Origin: JAEZBP01 sp963832725
Lineage (GTDB): Bacteria; Myxococcota_A; Polyangia; Polyangiales; Sandaracinaceae
Assembly: GCA_963832725.1 (NCBI GenBank)
Contig: CAWHVG010000001.1
Location: 62,001-126,000 of the forward strand
DNA: 64,000 nt
Reading direction: 5' to 3'
Shown here piece by piece: positions 48,200-57,121 of this stretch. Each line of letters starts with the position of its first letter. Position 1 is the first letter of the stretch. Under the pieces are notes generated by a model, which worked only from the letters and a program-made list of their open reading frames with translations, was not told the DNA's origin and did not search any database. Both the position numbers and the translations under genes were made by a program.

Positions 48200-50919
48200 G
48201 AGCCAGACCAGGGGCACGGTCAGCGCGTAGCCGTCTTGGAGCGTGTCGAGGAGCGGGCGGTCGAGGAGGGGCTCGACGCGGCGGCGCAGCTTGCGGACGG
48301 CCACGCGGAGGCGGTTGTCGTGCCGCAGCGGGTGGTATTCGTCCACCCTCCACGCTCGCAGCGTGAGCGTCTCCTTGCTCGCCCCGTCGGGGTGCTGAGC
48401 CAGGACGCGCAGCAGCTCCAGGGGGACCGAGCTCTAGGCGGAACCTGGTGACGCCCCCGGGCGCCAAGAAGAGGCCGCGCCGCGCGTCGACGACGACCAC
48501 GCGCAGGTTCGAGCGGGCCGGCGTTCCCATCCGGCGCACCGAGGGCGGCAGGCCACCCGAGCTCGGCCCGGAGCCGAGACAGGAGCGCCGCCCGCAGGGA
48601 GCCGACGTGACCGCGGCGGATGAGCTGTTGCGCGAGCGGGACGCCAGCGCGCGCCATGGACACGACGGCCGGGACGTCGGTCTCTTCGACCGCCCGCAGG
48701 AGTCGGAGTGAGTCCCCGACCTCCCGCGCGCCGATCTCCTGCGCCAGCTCGACCGAGGGCTCGAGCTCGAAGGGGCCGCCCGCCGCGATGCGTAGCTCGG
48801 CGGCCCAGGCCGACACCAGGAGGCGGATTCGGCTTCGCCGCTTGCTCGCGATGGGCGGCGAGAGCGCCCGCGCCGGCTCGGGGTTCCCGTCGCAGAGCAG
48901 CGCACGGGCCGCTGCGTAGAGCGCTTCGACCTCCGCGCGATCCTCGGAGGAGGTTCCGTCCGGCAGCTCGGCCTCGCCGGAGTGGCACACCCGCGCGAGC
49001 GCGTGCCACGCCCGGCCACGCTCGCCGACACACCGTGCCCCTCGTCCAGCGGAGGCGGCTCCAGGTCCTGGCGCCAGGCGAGCTGCGCGGCGAGCTGGGC
49101 GGCGAACGCGAGATTCCTCGCCCCCCCGTAGGCGAGGCGAGGTCGCGAGCTCGGCGCGACCTCCGAGCTGGCCTCGTCCAGGCGGTGCCCCTCCAGCAGG
49201 TCGGCGTGGGCACGGATCAGTACGTTGCGCGCCTGCACGGGCGAGCCCGGGGGCACGAACCGACCGAGCCGCGCCAGCAGACGGCGTGCCCGCGCGAGGT
49301 TCCAGGACAGCACCGAGACGTGCGCATCCATCTCGAGCGCCCGACGACCGAGCAGCGCCGCCGTCGCGAGCTCGTCGTCCGGAAGATCTGCTCGAAGAGC
49401 CGCGCCGCTTCGTTCGGGCCTTGAGCAGATACGGCAGACGATGGCGAGGTTGTAGGTCAGCGCCCGCGATCGTGCCCGCGCATCGAGGGGATCTCGCCCT
49501 CGAGCGTCGTGGCCAGCGACTCCGCCGTGGGACGGTCGCCACCGAGCGCCGCCAGCATCGCCCGGACGGCGCGCACGTGAAGCGCCTGCGCTCGCGTCGC
49601 GGCACCGCGTGGTCGAGCGTCTCGACCGCCGCCGCGCCATCGCCCAGCATCATCGAGGCGGAGGCGCCGATCAGCAGGGCGCGGCACGCCCGCTCGTCCT
49701 CCCGGCCTCCCGAGCGCGCGCGGCGAGCGCCTCGGCGATGGCCGGGGTTTCGTCGTGCTGCTCCAGCGCGTGGCGGACCTCCAGCCAGGCGGCCTGGGTG
49801 GCGAGGTCCGCGTCGTCCCCTGGCGCCGTGGCACGGGCGAGCTCCGCCGGATCGCCCCTCTCGGCGGCCACGCGAAGGGCCCAACCGGTGAGCGGCGCCG
49901 GCGCGCCGACCGGCAGGAGCATGGCGAGCTCGGGCGCATAGCCGTCCTCGAGCAGACCTCGCCGTGTGCGTGCAGCACCTCGTGGACGGCGGCGCGCTCC
50001 TCCCGCAGCAGCCGCAAGCGGATCGCCTCCAGGGCCGCCTCCGGCGCTCGCTCGAGAGACGCGACCAGCCGGCCCACCTCCTCGGAGCCGACCGCGAGCG
50101 CTCCCGCGTGCGCATCGCGAGCCACGTCGTGCAGGATCAGCCGGTCCCCTTGCGTGAGGAGCGCACGCGCGAGGAGCACCTCAATCGTCTCGGCGTCGAG
50201 GGGGAGCGCGGCGCGCGGGACCGGTCGCACCAGATGCGCGAGCTGGCGACACGCCCGCGCCAGCTCGGCGGGCAGCGCGGGCCCTCCCCCTTCGCCGCGC
50301 AGCGCCTGCGCGAGACGCCACGGCAATCCGTCGGCGTTGCGCGCCGCGCGAGCCCGGTCCTCGGGGCCGATGTCCGGCGCCCAGAGCGCCGCGAGCTTGC
50401 CGATGGCGCTCGGCCCGAGGGGGCCCAGGTCCACCGCGGCGCCCAGCTCCAGCCCGGACAGGCGGAGGCGGCTCGTGAACAGCCACCTCGCCCGCCGCGC
50501 GTGAGCCAGCACGCCCCGCACCAGGTGCTCCGCGGCCTCCCGACCCACCTCGTGCAAGTCGTCGACGAGCACGAGGGCGCCCGCCGCGTCGGCGAGGTCG
50601 ATGGCGCGCGCGAGCTTCTCGTCGGGCTCGCGCAGCCCCACCAGCGCGTCCTTGGTGGGGTGCCCTCCGGCGCGCGCGAGGGCGCGCAGGACCGAGTCGT
50701 AGAGATGGGCGTGGCCGCCTCGAGGCTCACGAAGAGCGCCCGCTCGGAGCGCGCGTGCGCCACCGTCAGCGCGAGCGCCGTCTTCCCGTAGCCGGCGGGC
50801 CCCTGGATCACCGCGGCGGGGCGGATGCCGAGGGAGCGCGTGACCCGCGCCTCCTCCTCGTCTCGGCCGACGAGCACGGGCGGCGCGTTCGGTACGCGCA
50901 GCGCGAGCGGGAGCGTCAT
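48194..50919 (-). CDS. STAND-ATPase regulator with C-terminal winged helix (MalT/AfsR-like), heavily frameshifted
   Basis: ATG 50919 opens MTLPLALRVPNAPPVLVGRDEEEARVTRSL. Walker A follows (IQGPAGYGKTALAL, residues about 38-51), with Walker B LVLVDDLHEVG. A helical sensor/TPR region of about 500 residues follows (RACRALLIGASASMMLGDGAAAVETLDHAV; LLGRRALEMDAHVSVLSWNLARA). The C-terminus contains LRVVVVDARRGLFLAPGGVTRFRLELGP, then ELLRVLAQHPDGASKETL and RLRVAVRKLRRRVEPLLD, the pattern of a transcriptional-regulator winged helix. I count about eight frame breaks in 2.7 kb. Domain order matches LuxR-LAL regulators but with an OmpR-like output domain at the end. Real decay cannot be excluded. Confidence 0.65.
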
Positions 50920-51037
50920 GCGGCGAAGGACTACTGCGGCGGGTGCAAACCAGCAAAGCGGACATCAACGGACATCGCGCCGAGATGGCCGCGCGCCCGT
51001 CGCTCCGTAGGTTGGGCCGCAGAAATCTGGAGGTGTC

Positions 51038-51952
51038 ATGAACCGCATCACGTTGTCTCTCGCGCTCTCGGTCGCCCTCGCCGCCTGCGGCGGCTCCGCG
51101 CTCCCAGCGGATGGAGGATCGCCCACCGCCGACGGCGGGGGCTCGGCGCCGGCGTGCGGACGAGCCGGACGCACCGGAGAGACCGCGTGCCCGGTCACGG
51201 TCGGCGGGACCTGCCCGGCGGGCCAGTACTGCGACATGGAGATGCTGACCTGTACGGCGGGGTGCACGGCCGACGACGACTGCGCTGCCGATGAGCAGTG
51301 CATCCGCGCGGCCGGCCAGGCGGTCGGGGCGTGCGAGCCGTGCCCCAGTTGCGGCGACGGGACGTGCGGCACGGGCGAGGACGCCACGAGCTGCCCCGCC
51401 GACTGCGCCAGCGGACCGACCTGCGGCGACGGATCCTGCGACGCGGGCGAGACCCCGACCAGCTGCCCCGCCGACTGCGCCAGCGGACCGACCTGCGGCG
51501 ACGGATCCTGCGACGCGGGCGAGACCTCGACCAGCAGCCGCGCCGACTGCACAGCGGACCGACATGCACGACGGATCATCGACGCGGACGAGACCCGGAA
51601 CAGCTGCCCCGCCGACTGTGCCAGCGGACCGACCTGCGGCGACGGATCCTGCGACGCGGGCGAGACCTCGGCCAGCTGCCCCGCCGACTGCGCCAGCGGA
51701 CCGACCTGCGGCGACGGAAGCTGCAACACGGGCGAGACCTACGCGGGCTGTCCCGGGGACTGCGGCAATCTCGGTCTCGCAGACTGCTTCCAGACCTGCG
51801 ACGACTACGCGTTCTTCGACTGCGTCTCGTCATCGGACGCGTGCAGCGCCCTCTGTGAGAGCGCCACGCCGCCCCAGCGCCAGAGCTTCCTCTCGTGTGC
51901 CAACACCGTCGACTGCTCGACCTACGGGGCCTGCCTGCCGCGCCTCCAGTAG
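51038..51952 (+). CDS. Lipoprotein with tandem CGDGxCDAGET repeats
   Basis: 304 residues, GGAGGT 7 bases before ATG 51038, lipobox LAAC. After a Cys-rich head (GTCPAGQYCDMEMLTCTAGC) come six tandem units of about 20 residues, CGDGSCDAGET..SCPADCASGPT, nearly identical at DNA level (60-bp period). The third/fourth unit is degenerate (SRADCTADRHARRIIDADETRN), losing its Cys pattern. The C-terminus has a further Cys-rich segment (CFQTCDDYAFFDCVSSSDACSALCESA). Such repeats form small disulphide/metal knots on myxobacterial surface proteins. Divergent from the regulator gene. Function unknown. Confidence 0.8.
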   Translation: MNRITLSLALSVALAACGGSALPADGGSPTADGGGSAPACGRAGRTGETACPVTVGGTCPAGQYCDMEMLTCTAGCTADDDCAADEQCIRAAGQAVGACEPCPSCGDGTCGTGEDATSCPADCASGPTCGDGSCDAGETPTSCPADCASGPTCGDGSCDAGETSTSSRADCTADRHARRIIDADETRNSCPADCASGPTCGDGSCDAGETSASCPADCASGPTCGDGSCNTGETYAGCPGDCGNLGLADCFQTCDDYAFFDCVSSSDACSALCESATPPQRQSFLSCANTVDCSTYGACLPRLQ

Positions 51953-52003
51953 CGACCGGTCGCCACCCCGCCGGCGCGGGCGCGCCACCCGAGCAGCGCC
52001 CGC

Positions 52004-52410
52004 GCCGAGCACTGCACGCACGGTGGAGGAGCACTGCACGCACGGTGGAGGAGCACTGCACGCATGCCGGCCGAGCACTACACGCAGGGTGGCCGAGCAC
52101 TGCACGCAGGGTGGCCGAGCACTACACGCAGGGTGGCCGAGCACTACACGCAGGGTGGCCGAGCACTACACGCAGGGTGGCCGAGCACTGCACGCAGGCT
52201 GGCCGAGCACTGCACGCGGGTGGCCGAACACTGCACGCAGGGTGGCCGAGCACTGCACGCAGGCTGGCCGAGCACTGCACGCAGGCTGGCCGAGCACTGC
52301 ACGCAGGCTGGCCGAGCACTGCACGCAGGGTGGCCGAGCACTGCACGCAGGCTGGCCGAGCACTGCACGCAGGCTGGCCGAGCACTGCACGCAGGCTGGC
52401 CGAGCACCGC
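52004..52410. repeat. 22-bp tandem repeat array, about 18 units
   Basis: Consensus GCCGAGCACTGCACGCAGG followed by STG. Eighteen 22-bp units (one of 21 bp) run from 52004 to about 52398, plus a decayed nineteenth. Variation is limited to a few positions (ACTGC/ACTAC; GGGTG/GGCTG; first units GGAGGAGC). A 22-bp period excludes a coding repeat. Starts 52 bp after the Cys-repeat lipoprotein gene. Confidence 0.92.
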
Positions 52411-52658
52411 ATGAGGTCGGCCGTGGCCGTCACCTCGATTGACGCGACGCCGTTGATCGAACTGATCCGGTACGCATTCAAATGTCGCCCCTCGCCCGCC
52501 GTGGCCGATTTCTCGCGCGGACGCAGACGAGGCGACCTCTCGCGCCCCCTGCTCGTCTCCCGATGCCCGCGCAGGCAATCCCGAAGCCACCGATCCCACG
52601 ACCGGTTGAAATCGCTCGTCGAACCGATAGGGTCGACCCTCAACCTGGGAGGGTAGGC

Positions 52659-53368
52659 ATGCCGGACATGCGTTTAGTGAACAAGGGGAGAGGCGAGCCG
52701 ATCGACGCGCTCATTCAAGAGGCCCGCGCGCACGTGGAGCTCGGCCACGCGGACGCCGACCCGCTGACCGCCAACGGTTGGTCGGCCGACGACACGAGCG
52801 CGATGAATAGCCTCACCGACGAGCTCGACACCGGGGCGGCGGAAGCAGCGACGCGCACGAAGCGGCGCTCGGGCTCACCAGCGCGGAGCACCTCGCGGTC
52901 GACCGCGTCAAGGCGTTCATCCGCAAGCTGCGAAACGCGCTTCCCCGTGCCCTTCGCGACTCGCCCGTGGAGGGCGTGAGCGCGAGCTCCTTCGAGGCGG
53001 GACACACTCTCGGGCGCTCCACGCCCAAGCTCTCGCGCTACCTCGGCGACATCCGGCCGGCGGTGGTCAAGATGGACGACGGCCTGAAGAAGTTCTTCGC
53101 CGGGACCAAGCCCTCGACCCTCCTCGACACCGTGAAGAGCGGGCTCGACAACGCCGACGCCACGCAGGAGGCGGCCATCGCCGCCCTGCCCGGCGACACC
53201 CAGAGCGTCTACGAGAAGAAGGGCCGCCTCCTCGAGATGATCGAGGACATGAACCGGGCCGGGAAGAGCGCCTTCGACGGCAACGCCACCAAGATGGCCA
53301 TGTTCAACAAGGACATCCTCCTCAGAGGGAGGGCGTCCCGGAAGACGTCGGACGCGTCGACCACGTGA
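52659..53368 (+). CDS. Hypothetical helical protein, frameshifted
   Basis: ATG 52659 with GGGAGGG 6 bases upstream opens MPDMRLVNKGRGEPIDALIQ. After about 65 residues (TDELDTGAAEAATRTK) a frame change near 52855 leads to AALGLTSAEHLAVDRVKAFIRKLRNALPRAL and on to GDTQSVYEKKGRLLEMIEDMNRAGKSAF. About 236 residues, mostly alpha-helical, no signal peptide or TM. Length and style resemble the protein at 6134, so a shared uncharacterised family is possible. A terminator-like hairpin follows at 53405. Confidence 0.55.
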
Positions 53369-53404
53369 GCGCCTCGCGGCCACCACCATGCGCCGCACAC
53401 GCAA

Positions 53405-53440
53405 GACGGCGGGCATCCGGATGGACCGGAGCCCGCCGTC
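53405..53440. terminator. Terminator-like hairpin, dispersed copy 1
   Basis: GACGGCGGGC pairs with GCCCGCCGTC (10 bp perfect, 16-nt loop), followed by GCCTTTCCGTCC. The hairpin and its flanks (about 58 bp, 53397-53454) recur almost exactly at 56711-56767. Confidence 0.8.
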
Positions 53441-53689
53441 GCCTTTCCGTCCGCGCGCGTCCAATCGCTCGACTGCACCGCGCGGCCGTGCGCGCTGGTC
53501 CCACCGGCCCGCTTCCTGATTGATCCGCTACTCCGGCGTGCTCGCCGCCCACGCCAGTAGATGGGCCCGGCGAAGAAGATGTCCGCCGTCACGCCGCGGA
53601 GCTGCGCGGCGAGCTGCCCGAGCCCGCCGCGGGCGACGGAGCGGACGACGCCGGTCGTGGCCGTGCGCACCCCCGAGGTCGTAGCGTCT

Positions 53690-53853
53690 CCGCGGGCAGG
53701 AACACCGGCTCGGCAATGCCCGTGCCGCGAATCGCGGTTCCGTCACCCGCATGCGACGCCGCACCCTCCTCTCCGCGGGCTGGAACACCGGCTCGGGAAT
53801 GCCCCGGGGGCGGGTGGCGGTTCCGTCGCCCGCATGCGACGCCGCACCCTGCT
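53690..53853 (+). repeat. 83-bp tandem duplication of the metallo-beta-lactamase gene 5' end
   Basis: Two adjacent copies of about 83 bp (53690-53770 and 53771-53853) share AACACCGGCTCGG.AATGCCC, CGGTTCCGTC.CCCGC and ATGCGACGCCGCACCCT. Each has the leader and start codon; the ATGs are at 53751 and 53834. The first copy is out of frame with the gene (83 is not a multiple of three), so only ATG 53834 can produce the protein. Confidence 0.85.
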
Positions 53854-54640
53854 CACGGCCCTTCCCTTCCTCTGCGCCGCGCTCGCCTGCGGCGGTCCCA
53901 CCGTGCGCAGCGAAGCGCGGCCGGCCGCGCTCTCGATCGGGCCCGCGCTGCGCGCGATCCCCGTGGCCGACACGCCGGCCTGGCTCATCGTCCACGACGC
54001 GCGCATCCCGGCCACCTCGCTCCTCTACCTGACCCGGGACGGCTCTCCGATCCTCGCCGACACGCCCTGGACGCCCGAGGCCACCCGCGCGCTGCTGGCG
54101 TGGATCCGATCGCGCTTCGGTCGACCTCCGGCGCTCGCGACCATCAGCCACTTCCATCTCGATGCCGCCGGCGGCATCGCCGCCTTGCGCGAGGCCGAGG
54201 TGCCGGTCGTCGCGTCCACGCACACCGCCGAGCTGCTCGCAGCGCGCGGCCCGGGCATGCGCGAGCAGGTCGCCGCGTTGCTCGACGTGAGCCCCGACGA
54301 CCTCGTGCTCGGCGCGCCCGACGTCACGTTCGACGAGGCAGCGGGCTTCGAGCGCACCGTCGGCGGCACGCAGGTCCGCGTGATCTACCCCGGCGCCGCG
54401 CACGCACCGGACAACATCGTCACCTTCTTCCCCGAGTCGGGCGTGCTCTTCGGCGGCTGCCTCGTGAAGAGCGGCGACGACCTCGGCAACCTCGGCGACG
54501 CCAATTCCGAGAGCTACCCGCGCGCCGTCGCGCGCCTGCAAGCGCTGGCCCCCCGCTACGTCATCGCCGGCCACGGCGAGCGCACCGACCCCGGCCAGCT
54601 CGACAACACCGCGCGCCTACTCGCCCGCGGCGCACCGTGA
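53834..54640 (+). CDS. Subclass-B1-like metallo-beta-lactamase fold lipoprotein
   Basis: 268 residues. The signal peptide MRRRTLLTALPFLCAALACGG has lipobox ALAC, predicting a lipid-anchored protein as in NDM enzymes. Zinc ligands are in B1 order: HFHLD in ATISHFHLDAAGG (HxHxD), His in GAAHAPDNIVTF, Cys in VLFGGCLVKSG, and the final His in YVIAGHGE. Context strings LADTPWTPEATRALLAWI and GDDLGNLGDANSESYP closely match B1 enzymes. Hydrolysis of beta-lactams, with two zinc ions, is therefore likely but needs testing, since related fold members have other substrates. No frameshift. Start fixed by the signal peptide. Confidence 0.82.
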   Translation: MRRRTLLTALPFLCAALACGGPTVRSEARPAALSIGPALRAIPVADTPAWLIVHDARIPATSLLYLTRDGSPILADTPWTPEATRALLAWIRSRFGRPPALATISHFHLDAAGGIAALREAEVPVVASTHTAELLAARGPGMREQVAALLDVSPDDLVLGAPDVTFDEAAGFERTVGGTQVRVIYPGAAHAPDNIVTFFPESGVLFGGCLVKSGDDLGNLGDANSESYPRAVARLQALAPRYVIAGHGERTDPGQLDNTARLLARGAP

Positions 54641-54694
54641 CCCATGGGCCCGTGCGAACGCACGCGACGACCTGCCGGTGGGCGGTGGGCGTCA

Positions 54695-54896
54695 ATAGTG
54701 GAGCCTCCCCGGGCGAAGGGATCATGGGAGGGCGGGTCGTTCACGAGCCGGACGAAGAGCACCGCCGGGGCGCCCACCAGAGGTGCAGCGTGCTCGGGTG
54801 CCCATGACGGATTGACTTCTCCCGCGCCGACGCCGCGTTGATGGCATCGAGCGGCAACGCCACCTCGATCAGCTTCTTCGGTGCCTTGATGGTCAT
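54695..54896 (-). pseudogene. N-terminal remnant of a DUF1156 DNA-methylase gene
   Basis: ATG 54896 opens MTIKAPKKLIEVALPLDAIN, then AASAREKSIRHGHPSTLHLWWA. This is the very conserved start of DUF1156 proteins, which belong to adenine-specific DNA methylases. Right after LHLWWA the usual RRPLAAARA is missing; the sequence resumes in another frame as PAVLFVRLVNDPPSHDPFA and then loses all similarity. Only about 65 of several hundred residues remain, so this is a truncated gene. A helicase remnant on the same strand lies about 0.8 kb upstream, consistent with a decayed defence island. Confidence 0.75.
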
Positions 54897-55032
54897 GCGG
54901 ATTCCTGGGGGTCGATATCACGGATCGGCAGGCGTGAGCGGGTGGCCCATCCGTCCTGCGCGAGGACAGCGGGCGCGAGCTTGCTACGCTCTTCGGAATG
55001 CGGCGCGAGCGAGCCGGATGTGGCGAGTGCGA

Positions 55033-55689
55033 ATGAAGGGCGCATCGTACGCAGCGCTCGCCCTCGGTCTCGCTCTCGCCGGGTGCGGCGGCGCGGGCAC
55101 CGAGCGCGCGCAGACCGGCACGGTGGAACCGCCAGCGGCGCCACCCGCCGCCGGGAGCGCGGGTCCGGTCACGAACCAGGGTCCAATAGACGAGGTTCCT
55201 CTGCTCCGAGTCGGAGAGACCGCTCGCCACGCCGTGGGGCCGCAGCGCATGCCAGCGGCGGAGCCCGACAGCCGCGAGTCCTGCCACGCCGGGTGCATTC
55301 GGCAGCGGGTCGTCCCGGTCGGACTGCACCGGGTACGGCTCGACGCGGGGGACTACACGCTCGAGCTCGCGCCGGTGTCCCCGTGGTCCAGGAGAGACCA
55401 GTGCGACTTCGCCCTCGAGCGCGCATTCCGGGTCCCCGCCGCGGACACCGAGGAGGCATGGGTCGAAGCATGGGACCGCACCGTGGGCGGGAACGGAGGC
55501 TGTGGAGACGGAAGCGGGCACAGCCGCGCAATGCTGACCGTATACGAGACTGGGGAGTACTTCGTCGTGGTCACCGAGGGCCTCGGCGTATTCGAGCACT
55601 ACCCCCCCCAGGCGACGCACGGTAAGTGCGGTGAGTACGAGATTTCAATCGTCCCCGGTCATCACTGGTGCCCCGACCGCTCACCGTGA
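55033..55689 (+). CDS. Lipoprotein of unknown function
   Basis: 218 residues from ATG 55033, chosen because it yields the lipoprotein signal MKGASYAALALGLALAGCGG (lipobox LAGC); longer upstream reading covers the DUF1156 remnant on the other strand. The mature region shows a beta-rich domain with paired Cys (CHAGCIRQRVVPVGLHRVRLDAGDYTLELAP...CDFALERAF...TVYETGEYFVVVTEGLG), reminiscent of pre-peptidase C-terminal-like sandwich domains. It sits between two remnants of a minus-strand methylase-helicase locus. Confidence 0.6.
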   Translation: MKGASYAALALGLALAGCGGAGTERAQTGTVEPPAAPPAAGSAGPVTNQGPIDEVPLLRVGETARHAVGPQRMPAAEPDSRESCHAGCIRQRVVPVGLHRVRLDAGDYTLELAPVSPWSRRDQCDFALERAFRVPAADTEEAWVEAWDRTVGGNGGCGDGSGHSRAMLTVYETGEYFVVVTEGLGVFEHYPPQATHGKCGEYEISIVPGHHWCPDRSP

Positions 55690-56690
55690 AGGTGCGAGCC
55701 GCTCGCTCCGCAACCAGTCCCTGAAGCGCTCGTTCGCCGAGATGCCCTCCAGGACAGGCCGCCGGATGCCTGGGCCGCGACGCGGGCGGTGGCTCGGAGC
55801 CCGGCCCGGTGCCCGCGTTCTCCTTCCGTGAGGTCGCCAACGCATCCGTGAGCCCAGCGGCGCAAAGCATGCCGATGGACAGAACCAGCGCAGCCGCCAT
55901 GAGCCTCGGCGGGTTGCTCGCGCGGTGCCGGCGCGCTTCGAGCTCCGTGGTGCGCAGGTCTTGGTGCGCAGGTCTTGGTGCGCAGGTCTTGGCGCGCAGG
56001 TCTTGGCGCGCAGGTCTTGGCGCGCAGGTCTTGGCGCGCAGGTCTTGGCGCGCAGGTCTTGGCGCGCAGGTCTTGGCGCGCAGGTCTTGGCGCGCAGGTC
56101 TTGGCGCGCAGGTCTTGGCGCGCAGGTCTTGGCGCGCAGGTCTTGGCGCGCAGGTCTTGGCGCGCAGGTCGAGCCGCGCCTCGAGCTCTTCCGCGTCACG
56201 GCGCGCCTCGAGCGGCTGCATGGCGGGTTGCCGTCGCTTCTGGACCTGCGCGTCCAGCGCGATCGCGCGGTTCGTCAGCCGGTGGATCTCCTTCGTCAGC
56301 CGGGAATGGACAGCGCTCAACGCCTTGTCGACTTCCGAGGACGTCGAAGACCCGCCCGCCCAGAGCCTGCCGCTCGGCCTCCAGCCTCTCGAAGAGGCGG
56401 TGGTAGACGTGGCCCTCGCGGGTCCCCATCGAGACCAAGTTCCACATGACGCAGACCTCGGTCTGCCCGATGCGATGGATTCCGGCCGAAGCGCTGCTCG
56501 ATGCGGTTCGGGTTCCAGGGCAGGTCGTAGTCGATGAGGAGGTTCGCGTTCTGGAGGTTCACGCCCTCGCAGGCCGCCTCCGTCCCGACCAGAACGGAGA
56601 CCTCTGGGTCCTGGCGGAACCGCTCCTGGACATGGAGCCGTCGCAGGCGTCGACCACCTGAGCGCACGGCAGCGCCGCTCGCGCCCCCCA
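55690..56690 (-). pseudogene. C-terminal remnant of an SNF2-type helicase gene containing a 14-bp tandem repeat
   Basis: Reading down the minus strand: VQERFRQDPEVSVLVGTEAA, then CEGVNLQNANLLIDYDLPWN, then PNRIEQRFGR, and after one base correction IHRIGQTEVCVMWNLVSMGT. These are helicase motifs V and VI of SNF2/RapA-type proteins. It continues EGHVYHRLFERLEAERQALGG, RVFDVLG and a coiled coil (LTKEIHRLTNRAIALDAQVQ, EARRDAEELEARL). The coiled coil is then interrupted by about 210 bp of 14-bp repeat, followed by a hydrophobic segment (RLMAAALVLSIGMLCAAGLT). Motifs I-IV (Walker A/B) are absent upstream, where a dispersed hairpin begins. So this is a truncated gene, not an active helicase. Confidence 0.75.
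55955..56170. repeat. 14-bp tandem repeat array, 15 units
   Basis: Unit CAGGTCTTGGCGCG repeated every 14 bp from 55955 to 56165; the first two or three units read TGG-TGCG instead of TGG-CGCG. Three units make 42 bp, i.e. a 14-residue peptide period on the minus strand. Because 14 is not a multiple of three, gain or loss of a unit would switch the downstream frame. With 15 units the frames on both sides match. Confidence 0.93.
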
Positions 56691-56717
56691 CCAGGGCCGC
56701 ACAAGCAGCTCACGCAC

Positions 56718-56753
56718 GACGGCGGGCATCCGGATGAACCGGAGCCCGCCGTC
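56718..56753. terminator. Terminator-like hairpin, dispersed copy 2
   Basis: Same 10-bp stem (GACGGCGGGC/GCCCGCCGTC) and flanks as 53405-53440, in the same orientation. It marks the point where helicase similarity stops. Confidence 0.8.
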
Positions 56754-57121
56754 GCCTTTCCGTCCCTTGCACCGGTGCCCGATCGCTGGCTGGCGAGCGA
56801 CATATCCGCCGACATGTCAACGTGTGTTGACAGCCTACAGTCGACTGGCATTGCGAGGATGTTCATCGATACCGACGGATGAGCCACATACTTGCTTGAC
56901 GATGCACTAGACTGTCCTCCGCGGAAGTCGCAACACGTTCTGGCCGGCCCTCGACGCCAATCTCGGGGGCGAGCCTCCTCGAAAGTGCCTTGCACTTCCT
57001 GCGGGGGCGCGCCCCCAATCTCGACGCCGATTGCTCGGCCATACCGGTCGCGACTTCCGCCTCGGACATCTAGCTCCGAGCAGACAGTGCCCTCTCGAAC
57101 CGGGGCCGAGAGGAGATGGTG
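56754..57121. other. Intergenic stretch with palindrome and GC-rich repeats
   Basis: 368 bp with no convincing gene. It contains the palindrome at 56815-56832, the small hairpin AAGTGC-CTT-GCACTT at 56982-56996 between two GGGGGCG.GCCCCC-like blocks, and the leader of the Cys-rich lipoprotein gene with GAGAGGAG at 57108-57115. Confidence 0.5.
56815..56832. promoter_or_regulatory. Palindrome TGTCAAC-GTGT-GTTGACA
   Basis: Perfect 7-bp arms with 4-nt centre. The right arm contains TTGACA, a consensus -35 box, so this could be a repressor operator over a promoter reading toward the Cys-rich lipoprotein gene. No clear -10 box is seen 17 bp away. Confidence 0.35.

Noticed and set aside
51291..52442. 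Protein with EHCTQGGRALHAG repeats over the 22-bp array
   Set aside because: 22 bp is not a multiple of three; the peptide repeat only reflects the 66-bp superperiod and there is no start signal or family.
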